From Mycolicibacterium frederiksbergense (GTDB taxonomy: Bacteria > Actinomycetota > Actinomycetes > Mycobacteriales > Mycobacteriaceae), in assembly GCF_012223425.1 (NCBI RefSeq), contig NZ_CP038799.1:2480001-2544000 (forward strand): DNA of 64,000 bases, read 5' to 3'. This document shows, piece by piece, positions 26,073 through 34,463 of the stretch (the stretch's first letter is position 1; each line of letters begins with the position of its first letter). A program made the translations under genes and the position numbers. The notes under the pieces were generated by a model, which was given only the letters and a program-made list of their open reading frames with translations, did not search any database and was not told the origin of the DNA.

Positions 26073-26223
26073 GACCAGTGCAAAGCGCGGTGGCGCCGAG
26101 GTCGAATGATTGCACGTACAGGCGTCGGCATAAGCGGTATTGCAACGCTCTCGGGCGAATGCGGTGACCGCACAACGGCCGTTGATCACGCGAACCGGCG
26201 CTGAACTTGCCACTCGGCGCGTT

Positions 26224-26246
26224 ATCTACGTAGCAACTACGTAGAT
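26224..26246 (+). promoter_or_regulatory. BlaI-type dyad, perfect copy
   Basis: ATCTACGTAG, spacer CAA, CTACGTAGAT: a perfect 10+10 palindrome. It lies about 50 bp before the first possible start of the degenerate response regulator. Confidence 0.75.
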
Positions 26247-26297
26247 GACGGTAGGCTGTCTCGTGGGCGGCGCAGCGAGGAATGCGCGAGCGCGCGC

Positions 26298-27094
26298 TTG
26301 TTTTCTCGAACGGCTAAGGAGAGTGCCACGACGATCGAGTCGCACCGTCTTGTCGCTGGTTCCGTACCTCCAGCGGCGGCCGCCGGCCGCATCCGTGTGC
26401 TCCTGGTGGAGCCTCGACGCATCTATGCGACCACCGTGGCGCGACACCTACTCGCCGGCGATTTCGCCGTGGAGGTGGCCTACTCGCCAGGTGCTGCACT
26501 CACAGGACTGCGCGAGCGTGATCCCGATGTGGTCGTGGTGTGCGTCGGCACTCAGGGGCTGGGCAAGGCCATGCTCGACCGCATCCGTCAGGAAACTCAG
26601 GTCGGCGTGGTTGCTCTCAGCGACGGCGATGTCATCCCGCTGCTCCTTACTGCCGGGGTCGTCTCCGTGGATGACATCGAGGCGCTGAACGTGCGAATTC
26701 GGCTGGCGCTGAGGCATTGCCGTGTCGACGGCGAACCACGCGGCGGCGGTGGCGGCGACGAGACGCATCGCCGTGAGATCGGAGATCTCCATATTGATGT
26801 GGCCGCGCGTCGAGTGTTCCTCCGCGGCGAGCCGTTGCTGCTCACCCGCACAGAGTTTGAGGTTCTCTGCACGCTGGCGGAGAGTCCGGGTGAACCGGTG
26901 ACGTGGCGTCAATTGCAGCTGATCCTGAGGGGGATGCGTCTGCCGGTGGCCGGTCCACTCTGGGGGTGCATGTGAGTAATCTTCGGCGCAAGCTGGGTGA
27001 CGATCCGCACTCACCGCGGTATCTCCGTACGGTGCGCGGGACTGGCTACTGCCTCACAGCCGAAGTGGAGCAGCAAGTGCCTGGTGCGTCTTAG
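26298..27094 (+). pseudogene. Degenerate, frameshifted OmpR-type response regulator
   Basis: The N-terminal part (from TTG 26298) resembles a receiver domain but has lost its active site: the acidic pair is EPR (VLLVEPRRIYATTVAR), and Cys stands where the phospho-acceptor Asp should be (PDVVVVCVGTQG). The DNA-binding domain is normal at first (LLLTRTEFEVLCTLAESPG), then a shift at a run of five G (26929-26933) sends the frame to an early stop; the other frame continues to 27094 with [13 protein letters not shown] and [13 protein letters not shown]. The start is uncertain: AAGGAGAG at 26315-26322 precedes no standard codon. It is either a pseudogene or a phosphorylation-independent regulator with a sequencing error in the G run. 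Confidence 0.65.
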
Positions 27095-27124
27095 CGATCC
27101 AACTGGTCCGCTTGCGGCGAGCAG

Positions 27125-27895
27125 TCAGCTTTCGATGATGCGAACGACGTAAGGCGTCATCCCCGAGGTGCGCACTGGCGAGATTTTGATCGGGACGCCG
27201 GTCTGCTGCGCCTCGAGCATCTGCCCGCCGCCCAAATAGATAGCTTCGTGCTGACTCCCACCCGGACCCCAGAACAGCAGATCGCCTCGCTTCGCTTGGG
27301 TGGGCGGCACCTTGCGGCCGGCGTCGTACTGGTCACCGGACCATCGCGGGAGCAGCACTCCGACGCCGGCGAAGGCGAACCGTGTCAGGCCCGAACAGTC
27401 AAAGCCCACGGTGCCTGCTCCCTGGTCGACGCCGCGGCTGGGACCGGTGAGGCTTCCGCCACCCCAGGAGTAGGGAACGCCGATTTGTGTTCCCGCCCTG
27501 CGAATCACGTACTCGATCGCTTGCGCACCATTCGCCCGATTTCCGCGCACGCTCGTCGACGGATCCGCGGCGGGATTGACGATTCCCAGGCTGCTGAGGA
27601 AGCTGCGACCCATGTTCATGGCCGTCTGCGTCGCCATGGCCGTTGCCTGAAGGGACGCGTTCGCGATGGCAACCGGATCGCCGGGAGCGCCCGCGCTCGG
27701 CATCTTCGGGAGCAGTGGGTCCCACGGGCCGGCGGCAGGTTGGGCAGACGCGACCGGTGCGCACGCAAGGAAAAGCAGGACGACGATGGCGATCGCACCG
27801 GGGAGCCGTCGAACGCGTCCCGCTACAAGGATTGCGGGGTCGCAGCGGTGAGCGCGGGCAGTTGCCGCATCCTTGCTCCGGACGTGTGATCCCAT
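27125..27895 (-). CDS. RipB-like NlpC/P60 endopeptidase
   Basis: The 256-residue protein has a membrane or signal segment (GAIAIVVLLFLACAPVASAQ, about 32-51) after a basic N-terminus, then a RipA/RipB-type C-terminal NlpC/P60 domain: catalytic Cys in GFDCSGLTRFAF near 165, His in SQHEAIYLGGG near 214, end in ISPVRTSGMTPYVVRIIES. It lacks the long coiled coil of RipA, as RipB does. The domain is close to that of the RipA-like neighbour. ATG 27895 follows GAGGAGAA. A BlaI-type dyad lies 83 bp upstream. Confidence 0.88.
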   Translation of the reverse strand: MGSHVRSKDAATARAHRCDPAILVAGRVRRLPGAIAIVVLLFLACAPVASAQPAAGPWDPLLPKMPSAGAPGDPVAIANASLQATAMATQTAMNMGRSFLSSLGIVNPAADPSTSVRGNRANGAQAIEYVIRRAGTQIGVPYSWGGGSLTGPSRGVDQGAGTVGFDCSGLTRFAFAGVGVLLPRWSGDQYDAGRKVPPTQAKRGDLLFWGPGGSQHEAIYLGGGQMLEAQQTGVPIKISPVRTSGMTPYVVRIIES

Positions 27896-27977
27896 GTCTT
27901 CTCCTCGGTGCGCCGCGCGGTGAGCTATCTCACGCACCAATAGCGGGGCTGAATCGCTTGCGTACGGCGCTGCACCA

Positions 27978-28000
27978 AAATACGTAGCTCCTACGTAGAA
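27978..28000 (-). promoter_or_regulatory. BlaI-type dyad in front of the RipB-like gene
   Basis: Halves AAATACGTAG and CTACGTAGAA with spacer CTC. Confidence 0.7.
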
Positions 28001-28336
28001 GATCGTAACTCACAAAAGCCCCACCAGTAACAGCAGTCACATAATTACAATAGTGAAATTCGCTGCGGCAGTGCGGTTTCAAATGCGGCAAGTACTGGAC
28101 TAAAACCGTTTCACGGTCGGGAAGACGCGCGTGAATAGCGCGCGGATGAGAACAACTTGTGCGACTTCTCGGAGGAGGAGGCACTATGGGACGTCGCCGG
28201 GGGCAACAATTCTGCCCGAGCGGTCATGTGAAGCCTCGTCGGCGGTAGCGCGCGCCTTCGGTCATCGGGGAGTCGATGCGCTCCAGCCACGCCAACAACC
28301 GCCCGTACGGCAACGGCGTCCCAGGAAGGAACCCAA

Positions 28337-28400
28337 ATGCACTGCGGAGTAATCGGTTTCAGCTTCGGCGGGCAGTGGAGCATTGTCGGCTCGGTGTCAA
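28337..28400 (+). pseudogene. Dienelactone-hydrolase-like scrap
   Basis: After a fair ribosome site (AGGAAGGAA) the frame reads MHCGVIGFSFGGQWSIVG. GVIGFSFGG resembles the nucleophile region of dienelactone hydrolases (Cys or Ser elbow). It then runs antisense into the L,D-transpeptidase gene, so at most a remnant is left. Confidence 0.25.
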
Positions 28401-28413
28401 GCACTTCCGATGC

Positions 28414-29637
28414 TCAGAGGTTGGCGTTTCCGGCCTTCCATTGCCCCCAGGGGATGTTCCAGTCTCCGAGACCGTCGGTTCCTGACAGGGTGGAGCCGAT
28501 CGTGTTGATGACTTCCACGATGTCGCCGCGTCGGGTGTTGTCGTAGAACCAGCGGGCGTTGGCTGGATTGACGTTGAGGCATCCGTGGCTGACGTTGGCG
28601 ATGCCTTGGCTACCCACCGACCATGGGGCAGAGTGCACGTAGATGCCGCTGTATGACATTTGCGTGGCCCATTCGACTTCGGTGCGGTACCCGTCGGGTG
28701 AGTTGACGGGGACTCCGTAGGTGGAGGAATCCATCACCAGAAATGAGTAGCGGTCGCCGATGATGTAGGCGCCGTTGTCGGTAGGCGTTTTGGCTTTGCC
28801 CATGGAGATGGGCATGGTTTTGACGACTTCGCCGTTGCGCCGCACGGTCATTGTCTTGGTGGCGTCATCGGCTGTGGCGATGATTTGGTCGCCGATTGTG
28901 AAGCGCGTGGTGACGTCATCCTGGCCGAAGAGCCCGTCGCCGAAGTCGACACCGTAAGCCTTGACTGACACCTCAACCTTTGTTCCGGGCTCCCAGTACT
29001 CGGCGGGGCGCCAGCGGACTTCACGATTGCTGAGCCAGTAGAAGGCGCCCTCAACCGGTGGTTTCGTGGTCACGGTGATCGCCTGCTGCGCCGCAACGCG
29101 GTTCGTGATGTTCTCGTCAAAGCGAATCGCAATGGGTTGACCCACGCCCACCGTTTCGCCGTCATTGGGCAAGACGTAGGGCATCGTCAGGTTTTCGGGG
29201 GAATGGGTTTCGAATGTTGCGCTGGTGCTTGTCGTTCCGCCAAGCCCTTGTGCGTGGGCCTGCAGGGTGTACTGCTTGTTGTAGCCCAGCGGCTCCGCCG
29301 ATGACCATGTAACGCCGTCGGGGCTCAGCTGTCCGTCGACAAGTTCGCCCGCCTCGTCGGTCAGCGACACTTGGCCGAGAACACCGTCGCCGGCGGTAAC
29401 GGTCACGGGGGTATCGACAGCGACGCCGATGGCATCATCAGTTACGGACGCTTCCAGTTTCGGTACGAGCAAGTCTGCGTAGGGCGTGCCCTTGTCGGTG
29501 ATGACGTCGGGCGTGGGCGCCGCCGTCGGAGACGAGGTGCAGGCGGTCGCGATCAGCAGCACCGCCACCGCGAGGGCGGTCGTGCGCAGCCAGTGCGTCG
29601 TCGCTCGAAACGCTGCGGGGCAGCCTGTCTGCGGCAT
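28414..29637 (-). CDS. L,D-transpeptidase lipoprotein (LdtB/Ldt-Mt2 type)
   Basis: The 407-residue protein makes 3-3 cross-links in peptidoglycan. It has a lipoprotein signal ([12 protein letters not shown]), two Ig-like domains (about 55-150 and 155-255; [17 protein letters not shown]) and a YkuD catalytic domain with [14 protein letters not shown] and the SHGCLNV motif (Cys near 349). Length and layout match Ldt-Mt2. 3-3 links resist most beta-lactams and stiffen stationary-phase walls. ATG 29637 follows GGAGAG. A two-component-type repeat lies about 150 bp upstream (site C). Two decayed relatives are at 58843-59834 and 59990-60200. Confidence 0.93.
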   Translation of the reverse strand: MPQTGCPAAFRATTHWLRTTALAVAVLLIATACTSSPTAAPTPDVITDKGTPYADLLVPKLEASVTDDAIGVAVDTPVTVTAGDGVLGQVSLTDEAGELVDGQLSPDGVTWSSAEPLGYNKQYTLQAHAQGLGGTTSTSATFETHSPENLTMPYVLPNDGETVGVGQPIAIRFDENITNRVAAQQAITVTTKPPVEGAFYWLSNREVRWRPAEYWEPGTKVEVSVKAYGVDFGDGLFGQDDVTTRFTIGDQIIATADDATKTMTVRRNGEVVKTMPISMGKAKTPTDNGAYIIGDRYSFLVMDSSTYGVPVNSPDGYRTEVEWATQMSYSGIYVHSAPWSVGSQGIANVSHGCLNVNPANARWFYDNTRRGDIVEVINTIGSTLSGTDGLGDWNIPWGQWKAGNANL

Positions 29638-29979
29638 GAGTGGGGCTCTCCGTATCGGGTTGTCGTCATCGGCTAACGGGCGGGGCACCGGCCTGGTGCG
29701 TCGGGAGGGCCGGTCGCGGGCGACGGTGCACCGTTCACGGGTATGCCTTCGAGTGTGCTCATGAGTCGTTTGGCTTTCTTAGTCCTTCGATGAAGATTCG
29801 ATAAAGGCGGCACTGAGAGCTGGCTCCTTGGGCTTGCGGAACCGCGAATTCGGGGGCCGCGTCCGTCTGTTGATCCCAGCTGAAAGTGGTGGGGCGTCTG
29901 TCGTTGCCGTGGACCGCGGCGAGGACGGCGGCCGCCTGGTCGAGCCGCGCTGCTTCCGTGAATGCGTGGGGCCAGAGGG
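29638..29979. other. Gap upstream of the L,D-transpeptidase gene
   Basis: It contains direct-repeat site C (29789-29805). A 29-codon frame on the minus strand from 29762 is too weak to call. I see nothing else. Confidence 0.4.
29789..29805 (-). promoter_or_regulatory. Two-component-type direct repeat, site C
   Basis: On the minus strand TTTATC-GAATC-TTCATC. It is upstream of the L,D-transpeptidase and behind the hydroxylase gene. Confidence 0.55.
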
Positions 29980-30966
29980 CTACAGACGGGCTGAGCCTTG
30001 GTCGGATGGCGGTATCGGCGCGTTGCCGTCGGCCGTCGTGGTCGTGGACTTGAGGCTGCAGCCGCCGGCTTGGGTGAACGGGTAGATCATCTGCCGTAGA
30101 TAGCTGTTGGGGTAGTCGGGTTTGGCGGCCATGCCGAGCTGGGTGGAGTCGAATCGCCGGGTGGGGTCGTAGGAGTAGGTGCGCATCAGGTGGTCCCACA
30201 TCAGGGTGAACAGGCCGAAGTTGACGTCGCCGATGCCGGCCCATTTGAGGTGGTGGAAGCGGTGGCCTTCGTTGAGGGCCAGGACGTACTTGGCGGCGCC
30301 GATGCGGTAGTCGGCGTTGGAGTGCTGCAGCAGCAGCTGGATTGCCACCGCCAGCGCCAGTACGGAGGCCACGTCGACGGGCAGTCCGATCAGGATCAGC
30401 GGTGCGACACCGGCGGCCATCTCAACGGTTTGGTGCAGGGGGTGTTTCATCAGGCCGTTGAGCCCGTAGAACCGGGTGATGCTGTGGTGCACCGCGTGAA
30501 AACGCCACAGCACGCCGATCTTGTGGCTGGCCAGATGTACGACGGTGATGCCGAGGTCCGCGACCAGGATCGCGGCGAGGACCTGTGCGATGAATGGCCA
30601 GCTGTGTGGCCACAGCTGGGGTGCGGGCACCATCGCGGCCAGCAGCGGGATGGCGGCCACGCTGGCCAGGATGAGGGTTTCGTTGACTGCGACGTGGATG
30701 CGGTCGCGCGTGCTGTCGGCGCGGTCACGGTTCCACGTGGCGTCATACGGAATGACTCGCTCCACCAGGAACGTCGTTGCGATCGCGACGACCAGGATGG
30801 CCAGCAGCCAGTACTTCGGGGCGCCGGCGGTGGTGAAGGCGATGCCGGCGCCGTTGAGGCCGATCAACATGACCGGCACGTAGCCGTAGCGGGCTACCGC
30901 CTGGGCCGCGGTAGCCGCCGTCGATGTCGGAGAAGTCGCGCTCATGCAGTGAATCGTCGCGGTCAC
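29980..30966 (-). CDS. Fatty acid hydroxylase / sterol desaturase family membrane protein
   Basis: The 328-residue protein has about five membrane helices and the histidine clusters of the di-iron hydroxylase family: HLASHKIGVLWRFHAVHHS (about 140-158), HNADYR-like HSNADYRIG, and EGHRFHHLKWAG. These enzymes hydroxylate or desaturate lipids. The substrate is unknown. It follows the AraC-type gene by 27 bases on the same strand, so the two probably form an operon. The start may be GTG 30966 or ATG 30945; neither has a good ribosome site. A Thr/Ser-rich tail of about 25 residues is unusual. Confidence 0.85.
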   Translation of the reverse strand: MTATIHCMSATSPTSTAATAAQAVARYGYVPVMLIGLNGAGIAFTTAGAPKYWLLAILVVAIATTFLVERVIPYDATWNRDRADSTRDRIHVAVNETLILASVAAIPLLAAMVPAPQLWPHSWPFIAQVLAAILVADLGITVVHLASHKIGVLWRFHAVHHSITRFYGLNGLMKHPLHQTVEMAAGVAPLILIGLPVDVASVLALAVAIQLLLQHSNADYRIGAAKYVLALNEGHRFHHLKWAGIGDVNFGLFTLMWDHLMRTYSYDPTRRFDSTQLGMAAKPDYPNSYLRQMIYPFTQAGGCSLKSTTTTADGNAPIPPSDQGSARL

Positions 30967-30993
30967 CGATGCGGCGGCGCTTGAATGATCCGG

Positions 30994-31770
30994 CTAAAGG
31001 ACGGCTTCGAGGTCCCAGGACACGTGCCGGCTCAGGACCGAGGGCGGCAGGCCGAACATTTCGCGGGTGGTGCGGGTCAGGTGAGCACTATCGGCGAATC
31101 CCGCACCGTGCGCGGCGCCGGTCAGGTCATCACCGGCCTGCACCCGCATGACCGCGAGCCGCAACCGCGACCACAGCACGTAGCGGCGTAGCGGGATGCC
31201 GACCTGATTAGTGAATAGATGCGTCAACCTGCTCATCGACAGGCCTACTTGGGCAGCGAGATCTGTACCGCTGACGGGGCCTGCCGCCACAAGGTAGGGC
31301 AGGAGGCGCAGCGCGTCATCAACGGCGGGATGGCGTGTGGTCGCTTCGTCTGCGGTCAGGACGGGTGCGAGGTGCTCGACCAGCTCGTCCACCACGGCGG
31401 CCAGCGAGCGTCGATGCATCGGCGTCAACACCGGAGCAACAATCCACCCAGAACGGACCGCGCGCAGATGTGCCGACCGCCCCGGCACGGACTCCGGTTC
31501 TAAGAACACCACCGTGCCCTCCTGCGCGCCGACCTCGATTCGGTGTGGCGCATCGGCGGGCACGACCACCTTCGTGCCGCGATGCCCGTTGCCGTGCTCG
31601 TCACGCACCGTGAACGGTGTCGTGGCCGTCATGATTTGGACGGCGTGGTGGGCGTGTACATCAGTGGTACCGATCGATCCGGTGAACGCCAACACCCCCG
31701 GGCGCAGCAGCGCGGCCCCGCCCCAGCGCGGCGCACCGGTGGTATTACCGCTAGCCCGCGTCATCGCCAC
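30994..31770 (-). CDS. AraC-family transcriptional regulator
   Basis: The 258-residue protein has an N-terminal cupin-like sensor (VHAHHAVQIMTATTPFTVRD, VVVPADAPHRIEVG) and a C-terminal AraC domain with two helix-turn-helices (DLAAQVGLSMSRLTHLFTNQ and GAAHGAGFADSAHLTRTTREMFG). It probably controls the hydroxylase gene directly downstream. The inducer is unknown. A second Met at residue 3 is an equally good start. Confidence 0.88.
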   Translation of the reverse strand: MAMTRASGNTTGAPRWGGAALLRPGVLAFTGSIGTTDVHAHHAVQIMTATTPFTVRDEHGNGHRGTKVVVPADAPHRIEVGAQEGTVVFLEPESVPGRSAHLRAVRSGWIVAPVLTPMHRRSLAAVVDELVEHLAPVLTADEATTRHPAVDDALRLLPYLVAAGPVSGTDLAAQVGLSMSRLTHLFTNQVGIPLRRYVLWSRLRLAVMRVQAGDDLTGAAHGAGFADSAHLTRTTREMFGLPPSVLSRHVSWDLEAVL

Positions 31771-32002
31771 GATGCTAACGATGGCCGGATTGCCGCGTTA
31801 ACAACAATGACAGGGCGATGAGTCGGTCGTCGGGGGATGGTCCGCCAGCGGCGCACTGGGCCCGCGCCATGGATTGATGTCGGCTCCCGTCCCGCACTGT
31901 TCTGCGCTGAACTCGACCCGCTGCTCGCACTGTCGACGTACTTCAGCGCTCAATAACAGCGGTGGGCGAGTAACAACTAAGAGTTCGCACATTGTGCGGG
32001 GA

Positions 32003-32017
32003 TACCCCTGAGGGGTA
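32003..32017 (+). promoter_or_regulatory. RicR/CsoR-type operator
   Basis: TACCCCTGAGGGGTA, a palindrome that fits the TACCC-N5-GGGTA pattern of the three others at 33167, 33198 and 56125. It lies 54 bp before a small Cys-containing frame (32072-32218). No other gene start is near. Confidence 0.65.
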
Positions 32018-32071
32018 CTTTGCGGTTGTATCCGTGGCGGGTACCTCGTCGACTGGGAAGGCCTATCGCTC

Positions 32072-32218
32072 GTGACGGCACAAGAGAAATTCCGGCGACT
32101 CATCGAGAGTTCAACCACGCGGTCGATCGCCAAGTGCATCACCCTGTGCACGTTTAGCCAAATCACCGGCGGGCGCCGCCCCATCAAGGCCGATAGGGGC
32201 AAATCCTGCTGCAGCTGA
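32072..32218 (+). CDS. Small Cys-containing protein under a copper-type operator (candidate)
   Basis: A 48-codon frame starts at GTG (VTAQEKFRRLIESSTTRSIA), has Cys in KCITLC and ends KSCCS. GGGAAGG stands 10 bases before the start, and a RicR-type operator is 54 bp upstream. M. tuberculosis has small copper-induced proteins under RicR (MymT and the Soc frames), but I see no direct likeness. If made, it may be a copper peptide. Confidence is limited because only the operator, the ribosome site and the terminal Cys pair support it. Confidence 0.4.
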   Translation: MTAQEKFRRLIESSTTRSIAKCITLCTFSQITGGRRPIKADRGKSCCS

Positions 32219-32276
32219 CGACTGTGGACTGCGGCCACCTCGGTGTCCCTGAGGAGCTGCGCCACTAGTTGATGGC

Positions 32277-33086
32277 CTAAATGTCCCGGTTCAACGTGGT
32301 GGCGAGGAACTGTTCGATTGCCGGGGCGCAAGCGCGCGCCAGGTCGTCAGCGTTGATGAGCAGGTCGGACATTGTGGCCTCGGCGAGTAGTCCGCACGGA
32401 AGGACGTCGGCGAGGGTGCGCGCGAGTTGCGTGGGGTGACGTGGGTCATCGCCGGCGATGATGAGCGTCGGAGTGTTGATGCGCCGGAGTTCCTCGACTG
32501 TGACGAAGGCGCGGTCATGGCCGATTGCCGCTGCGGCAGCGGCGCTTTGGGCGTCAGCGCGAGGCATGGCCTCGGTGACGAGGTTGGCTATGAGCGGTTG
32601 AAGATGAGGAACAAACAGCTCCCAGGCGGCCGGTAAACCGCGGGAGCGGGCGCGGTCGGCGAAACGGGCCATCAGCTCTGCGTCTGCGGCCTTGTCGTCG
32701 TCGTCCTCGATAGCTTCAGCACTGATGATGACCGCGGACCGGGCGATCTTTGGGTGTTGGAGGCATGTCCGTAAGGCGATCGTGCCGCCGAGGCCGGCGC
32801 CGACGAGGTGGGTGGACGTGGCGTCGAGCGCGTGCATGATCGCGATCGTGTCGGTGACGTACTGATCCCAGCGGTGCAGCGTCGGATCGGGGCATCGCGA
32901 TGCTCCATATCCTCGAATATCGGGCAGCGCAACGCGGTACCGGCGAGCAAGGCGGGTGGCGAGCGGCCTCATGCTGTAGTGATCGGGCCCACCGCCGTGC
33001 AGCATGATGATCAGCTCTCCGCGGCCGATGACCTCGCCCATGAGCGGCCAGCCGTCATCCCCGAGGTGCAACGTTCGCATCACCAT
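32277..33086 (-). CDS. Alpha/beta-hydrolase fold protein without the nucleophile Ser
   Basis: The 269-residue protein has the alpha/beta-hydrolase layout: HGGGPDHYSMRPLATRLARR (oxyanion region near 25-45), DIRGYGASRCPD, then the nucleophile elbow and a cap region, with TLIIAGDDPRHP near the acid position. At the elbow, where GxSxG is expected, it reads VGAGLGG, so the Ser is replaced by Gly. It may be a non-hydrolytic binder or a different enzyme type. ATG 33086 follows GAAGGGAG. It is divergent from the copper operon, and two RicR-type operators lie between, so copper control is likely. Confidence 0.8.
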   Translation of the reverse strand: MVMRTLHLGDDGWPLMGEVIGRGELIIMLHGGGPDHYSMRPLATRLARRYRVALPDIRGYGASRCPDPTLHRWDQYVTDTIAIMHALDATSTHLVGAGLGGTIALRTCLQHPKIARSAVIISAEAIEDDDDKAADAELMARFADRARSRGLPAAWELFVPHLQPLIANLVTEAMPRADAQSAAAAAAIGHDRAFVTVEELRRINTPTLIIAGDDPRHPTQLARTLADVLPCGLLAEATMSDLLINADDLARACAPAIEQFLATTLNRDI

Positions 33087-33166
33087 CTGTCGCTCCCTTC
33101 GTTGGGAATGCTTCGACCAGCGTCGACGCGGCATCGGCAGAGCCCGAAGAACCCACCCTTGCAACA

Positions 33167-33181
33167 TACCCTCTAGGGGTA
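33167..33181 (+). promoter_or_regulatory. RicR/CsoR-type operator, left
   Basis: TACCCTCTAGGGGTA, in the divergent region between the hydrolase-like gene and the copZ-like gene. Confidence 0.7.
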
Positions 33182-33197
33182 TATGTTGATGTACGCA

Positions 33198-33212
33198 TAC
33201 CCGGTAGGGGTA
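33198..33212 (+). promoter_or_regulatory. RicR/CsoR-type operator, right
   Basis: TACCCGGTAGGGGTA, 30 bp before the copZ-like start. The centres of the two operators are 31 bp apart, about three helix turns. Confidence 0.7.
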
Positions 33213-33241
33213 TTTCCCGGAACGAAGATGGGAGTTCGGTC

Positions 33242-33454
33242 ATGAGCACGACCAAGTACGCCGTTTCAGGAATGACCTGCGGGCACTGCGAGCTGTCAGT
33301 GCGGGAGGAAGTCAGCGAGGTCGCCGGTGTTCAAGACGTCGAGGTCAGCGCCACGACGGGCACTTTGATCGTCACTTCCAGCGGTCCCGTCGATGACGCC
33401 CAGATCCTGCGTGCGGTCGACGAGGCCGGCTATTCGGCGGTGCGGGTCGCATGA
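33242..33454 (+). CDS. Heavy-metal-associated (CopZ-like) copper chaperone
   Basis: The 70-residue protein is a single HMA domain with the binding motif GMTCGHC at residues 10-16 and the usual beta-alpha-beta-beta-alpha-beta pattern ending EAGYSAVRV. Such chaperones bind Cu(I) and hand it to the P-type ATPase or the repressor. It is the first gene of the copper operon (copZ-like, secreted protein, CopA-type ATPase, YHS protein, ricR-like, CopB-type ATPase). Confidence 0.93.
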   Translation: MSTTKYAVSGMTCGHCELSVREEVSEVAGVQDVEVSATTGTLIVTSSGPVDDAQILRAVDEAGYSAVRVA

Positions 33455-34422
33455 ACGCCGCGGGACGGTTGGCCGCTTTCGGCGCCGGACTGGCGGTGGC
33501 GTTCACGGCTGCGTACGTCACCGCCGCGGCGGTCGTCCCCGACACCGCGGTGACGGCTACTCAGCACGTTGGCGCTGATCCCGCGGCTGATCACAGCGCG
33601 CCGACCGAGCAGGCGTCGCCGGTATCTCCTCTGTCCGCTGATCCGCCGGGGTTGTCGCTCGCCCAAGACGGATACGCGCTCAGCGCGGTACGGGCACCCG
33701 GAGCCCCCAACGACCCGGCCACCTTGAGCTTCACCATTGCTGGTCCCAGCGGCACACCGCTGCTGGACTACGCCATGGCGCACGACAAGCAGCTGCATCT
33801 CATCATCGTCCGCTCCGATGGTCAGCACTTCGCGCACGTACACCCAGTCCTGGATCAGACAACCGGTATGTGGTCGACGCCCTGGACGTGGAAGGCCGCC
33901 GGAACCTACCGGGTGTTCGCGGACTTCCAGCCCGCCCAGGCCAGCAGCCCCAAACTCACGCTCACCCGCACGGTTGACGTGGCCGGCGAGGTGGCCCCGG
34001 CGCCCGCACTGACGACACGCACCTCCGATGAGATTGCCGGCTACACCGTCGAACTCGACGGTGCGCTCACCGCGGACGTCTCGAAGCAGCTCACAGCGAC
34101 GGTCACCCGCGACGGCGAGCCAGTGACGACACTGCAGCCCTACCTGGGGGCATACGGGCACCTCGTCGCGCTGCGTGAAGGTGACCTGGCATATCTGCAC
34201 GTGCACCCAGAGGGCGCTGAGCCGGTGGGGGACCGCACCGGCGGCCCTGCGGTGTCGTTCGCAGCGACCGCACCCAACGCCGGTCGCTACCTGCTCTACC
34301 TCGACTTCAAGGTCGACGACACCGTGCACACCGCCACGTTCGTCGTCGACGCCGCACGCGACAACACCAATCAGCCCGCGCCAGAACCCTCGCGCGACGC
34401 CGGCCATGCCGGCGGGCACTGA
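33451..34422 (+). CDS. Secreted or membrane-anchored copper-island protein
   Basis: The 323-residue protein has an N-terminal helix (RLAAFGAGLAVAFTAAYVTA) and an extracellular part made of two similar beta-rich halves. Each half has a His-containing core: DKQLHLIIVRSDGQHFAHVHP (about 112-132) and YLGAYGHLVALREGDLAYLHVHP (about 230-252). The tail DAGHAGGH adds His residues. The repeated H-L-x-H-V-H-P pattern suggests a metal site in each half; this is an inference. Proteins of this type are found in actinobacterial copper operons but have no established role that I know of. ATG overlaps the copZ-like stop. Confidence 0.7.
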   Translation: MNAAGRLAAFGAGLAVAFTAAYVTAAAVVPDTAVTATQHVGADPAADHSAPTEQASPVSPLSADPPGLSLAQDGYALSAVRAPGAPNDPATLSFTIAGPSGTPLLDYAMAHDKQLHLIIVRSDGQHFAHVHPVLDQTTGMWSTPWTWKAAGTYRVFADFQPAQASSPKLTLTRTVDVAGEVAPAPALTTRTSDEIAGYTVELDGALTADVSKQLTATVTRDGEPVTTLQPYLGAYGHLVALREGDLAYLHVHPEGAEPVGDRTGGPAVSFAATAPNAGRYLLYLDFKVDDTVHTATFVVDAARDNTNQPAPEPSRDAGHAGGH

Positions 34423-34463
34423 CAACCTCCGTCCACCAAGAAAACTGAAAGACAGAGGCACAC

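Larger units (their letters stand above)
25916..26297. other. Gene-free region with two BlaI-type dyads
   Basis: I see no gene in these 382 bases. They contain two dyads (26050-26072 and 26224-26246), one behind the M56 gene and one directly in front of the degenerate response regulator. Confidence 0.5.
27896..28413. other. Gap with a BlaI-type dyad and a possible hydrolase scrap
   Basis: Apart from the dyad at 27978-28000 and the short hydrolase-like piece at 28337-28400 I see nothing convincing. The AT-rich part around 28000-28090 is unlike its surroundings. Confidence 0.4.

Noticed and set aside
29672..29762. 29-codon minus-strand frame upstream of the L,D-transpeptidase
   Set aside because: Too short, Pro/Ala-rich, and without a ribosome site.
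31798..32331. Minus-strand frame of 177 codons between the AraC gene and the hydrolase-like gene
   Set aside because: No ribosome site, low-complexity composition, and it overlaps the operator and the better small plus-strand frame.
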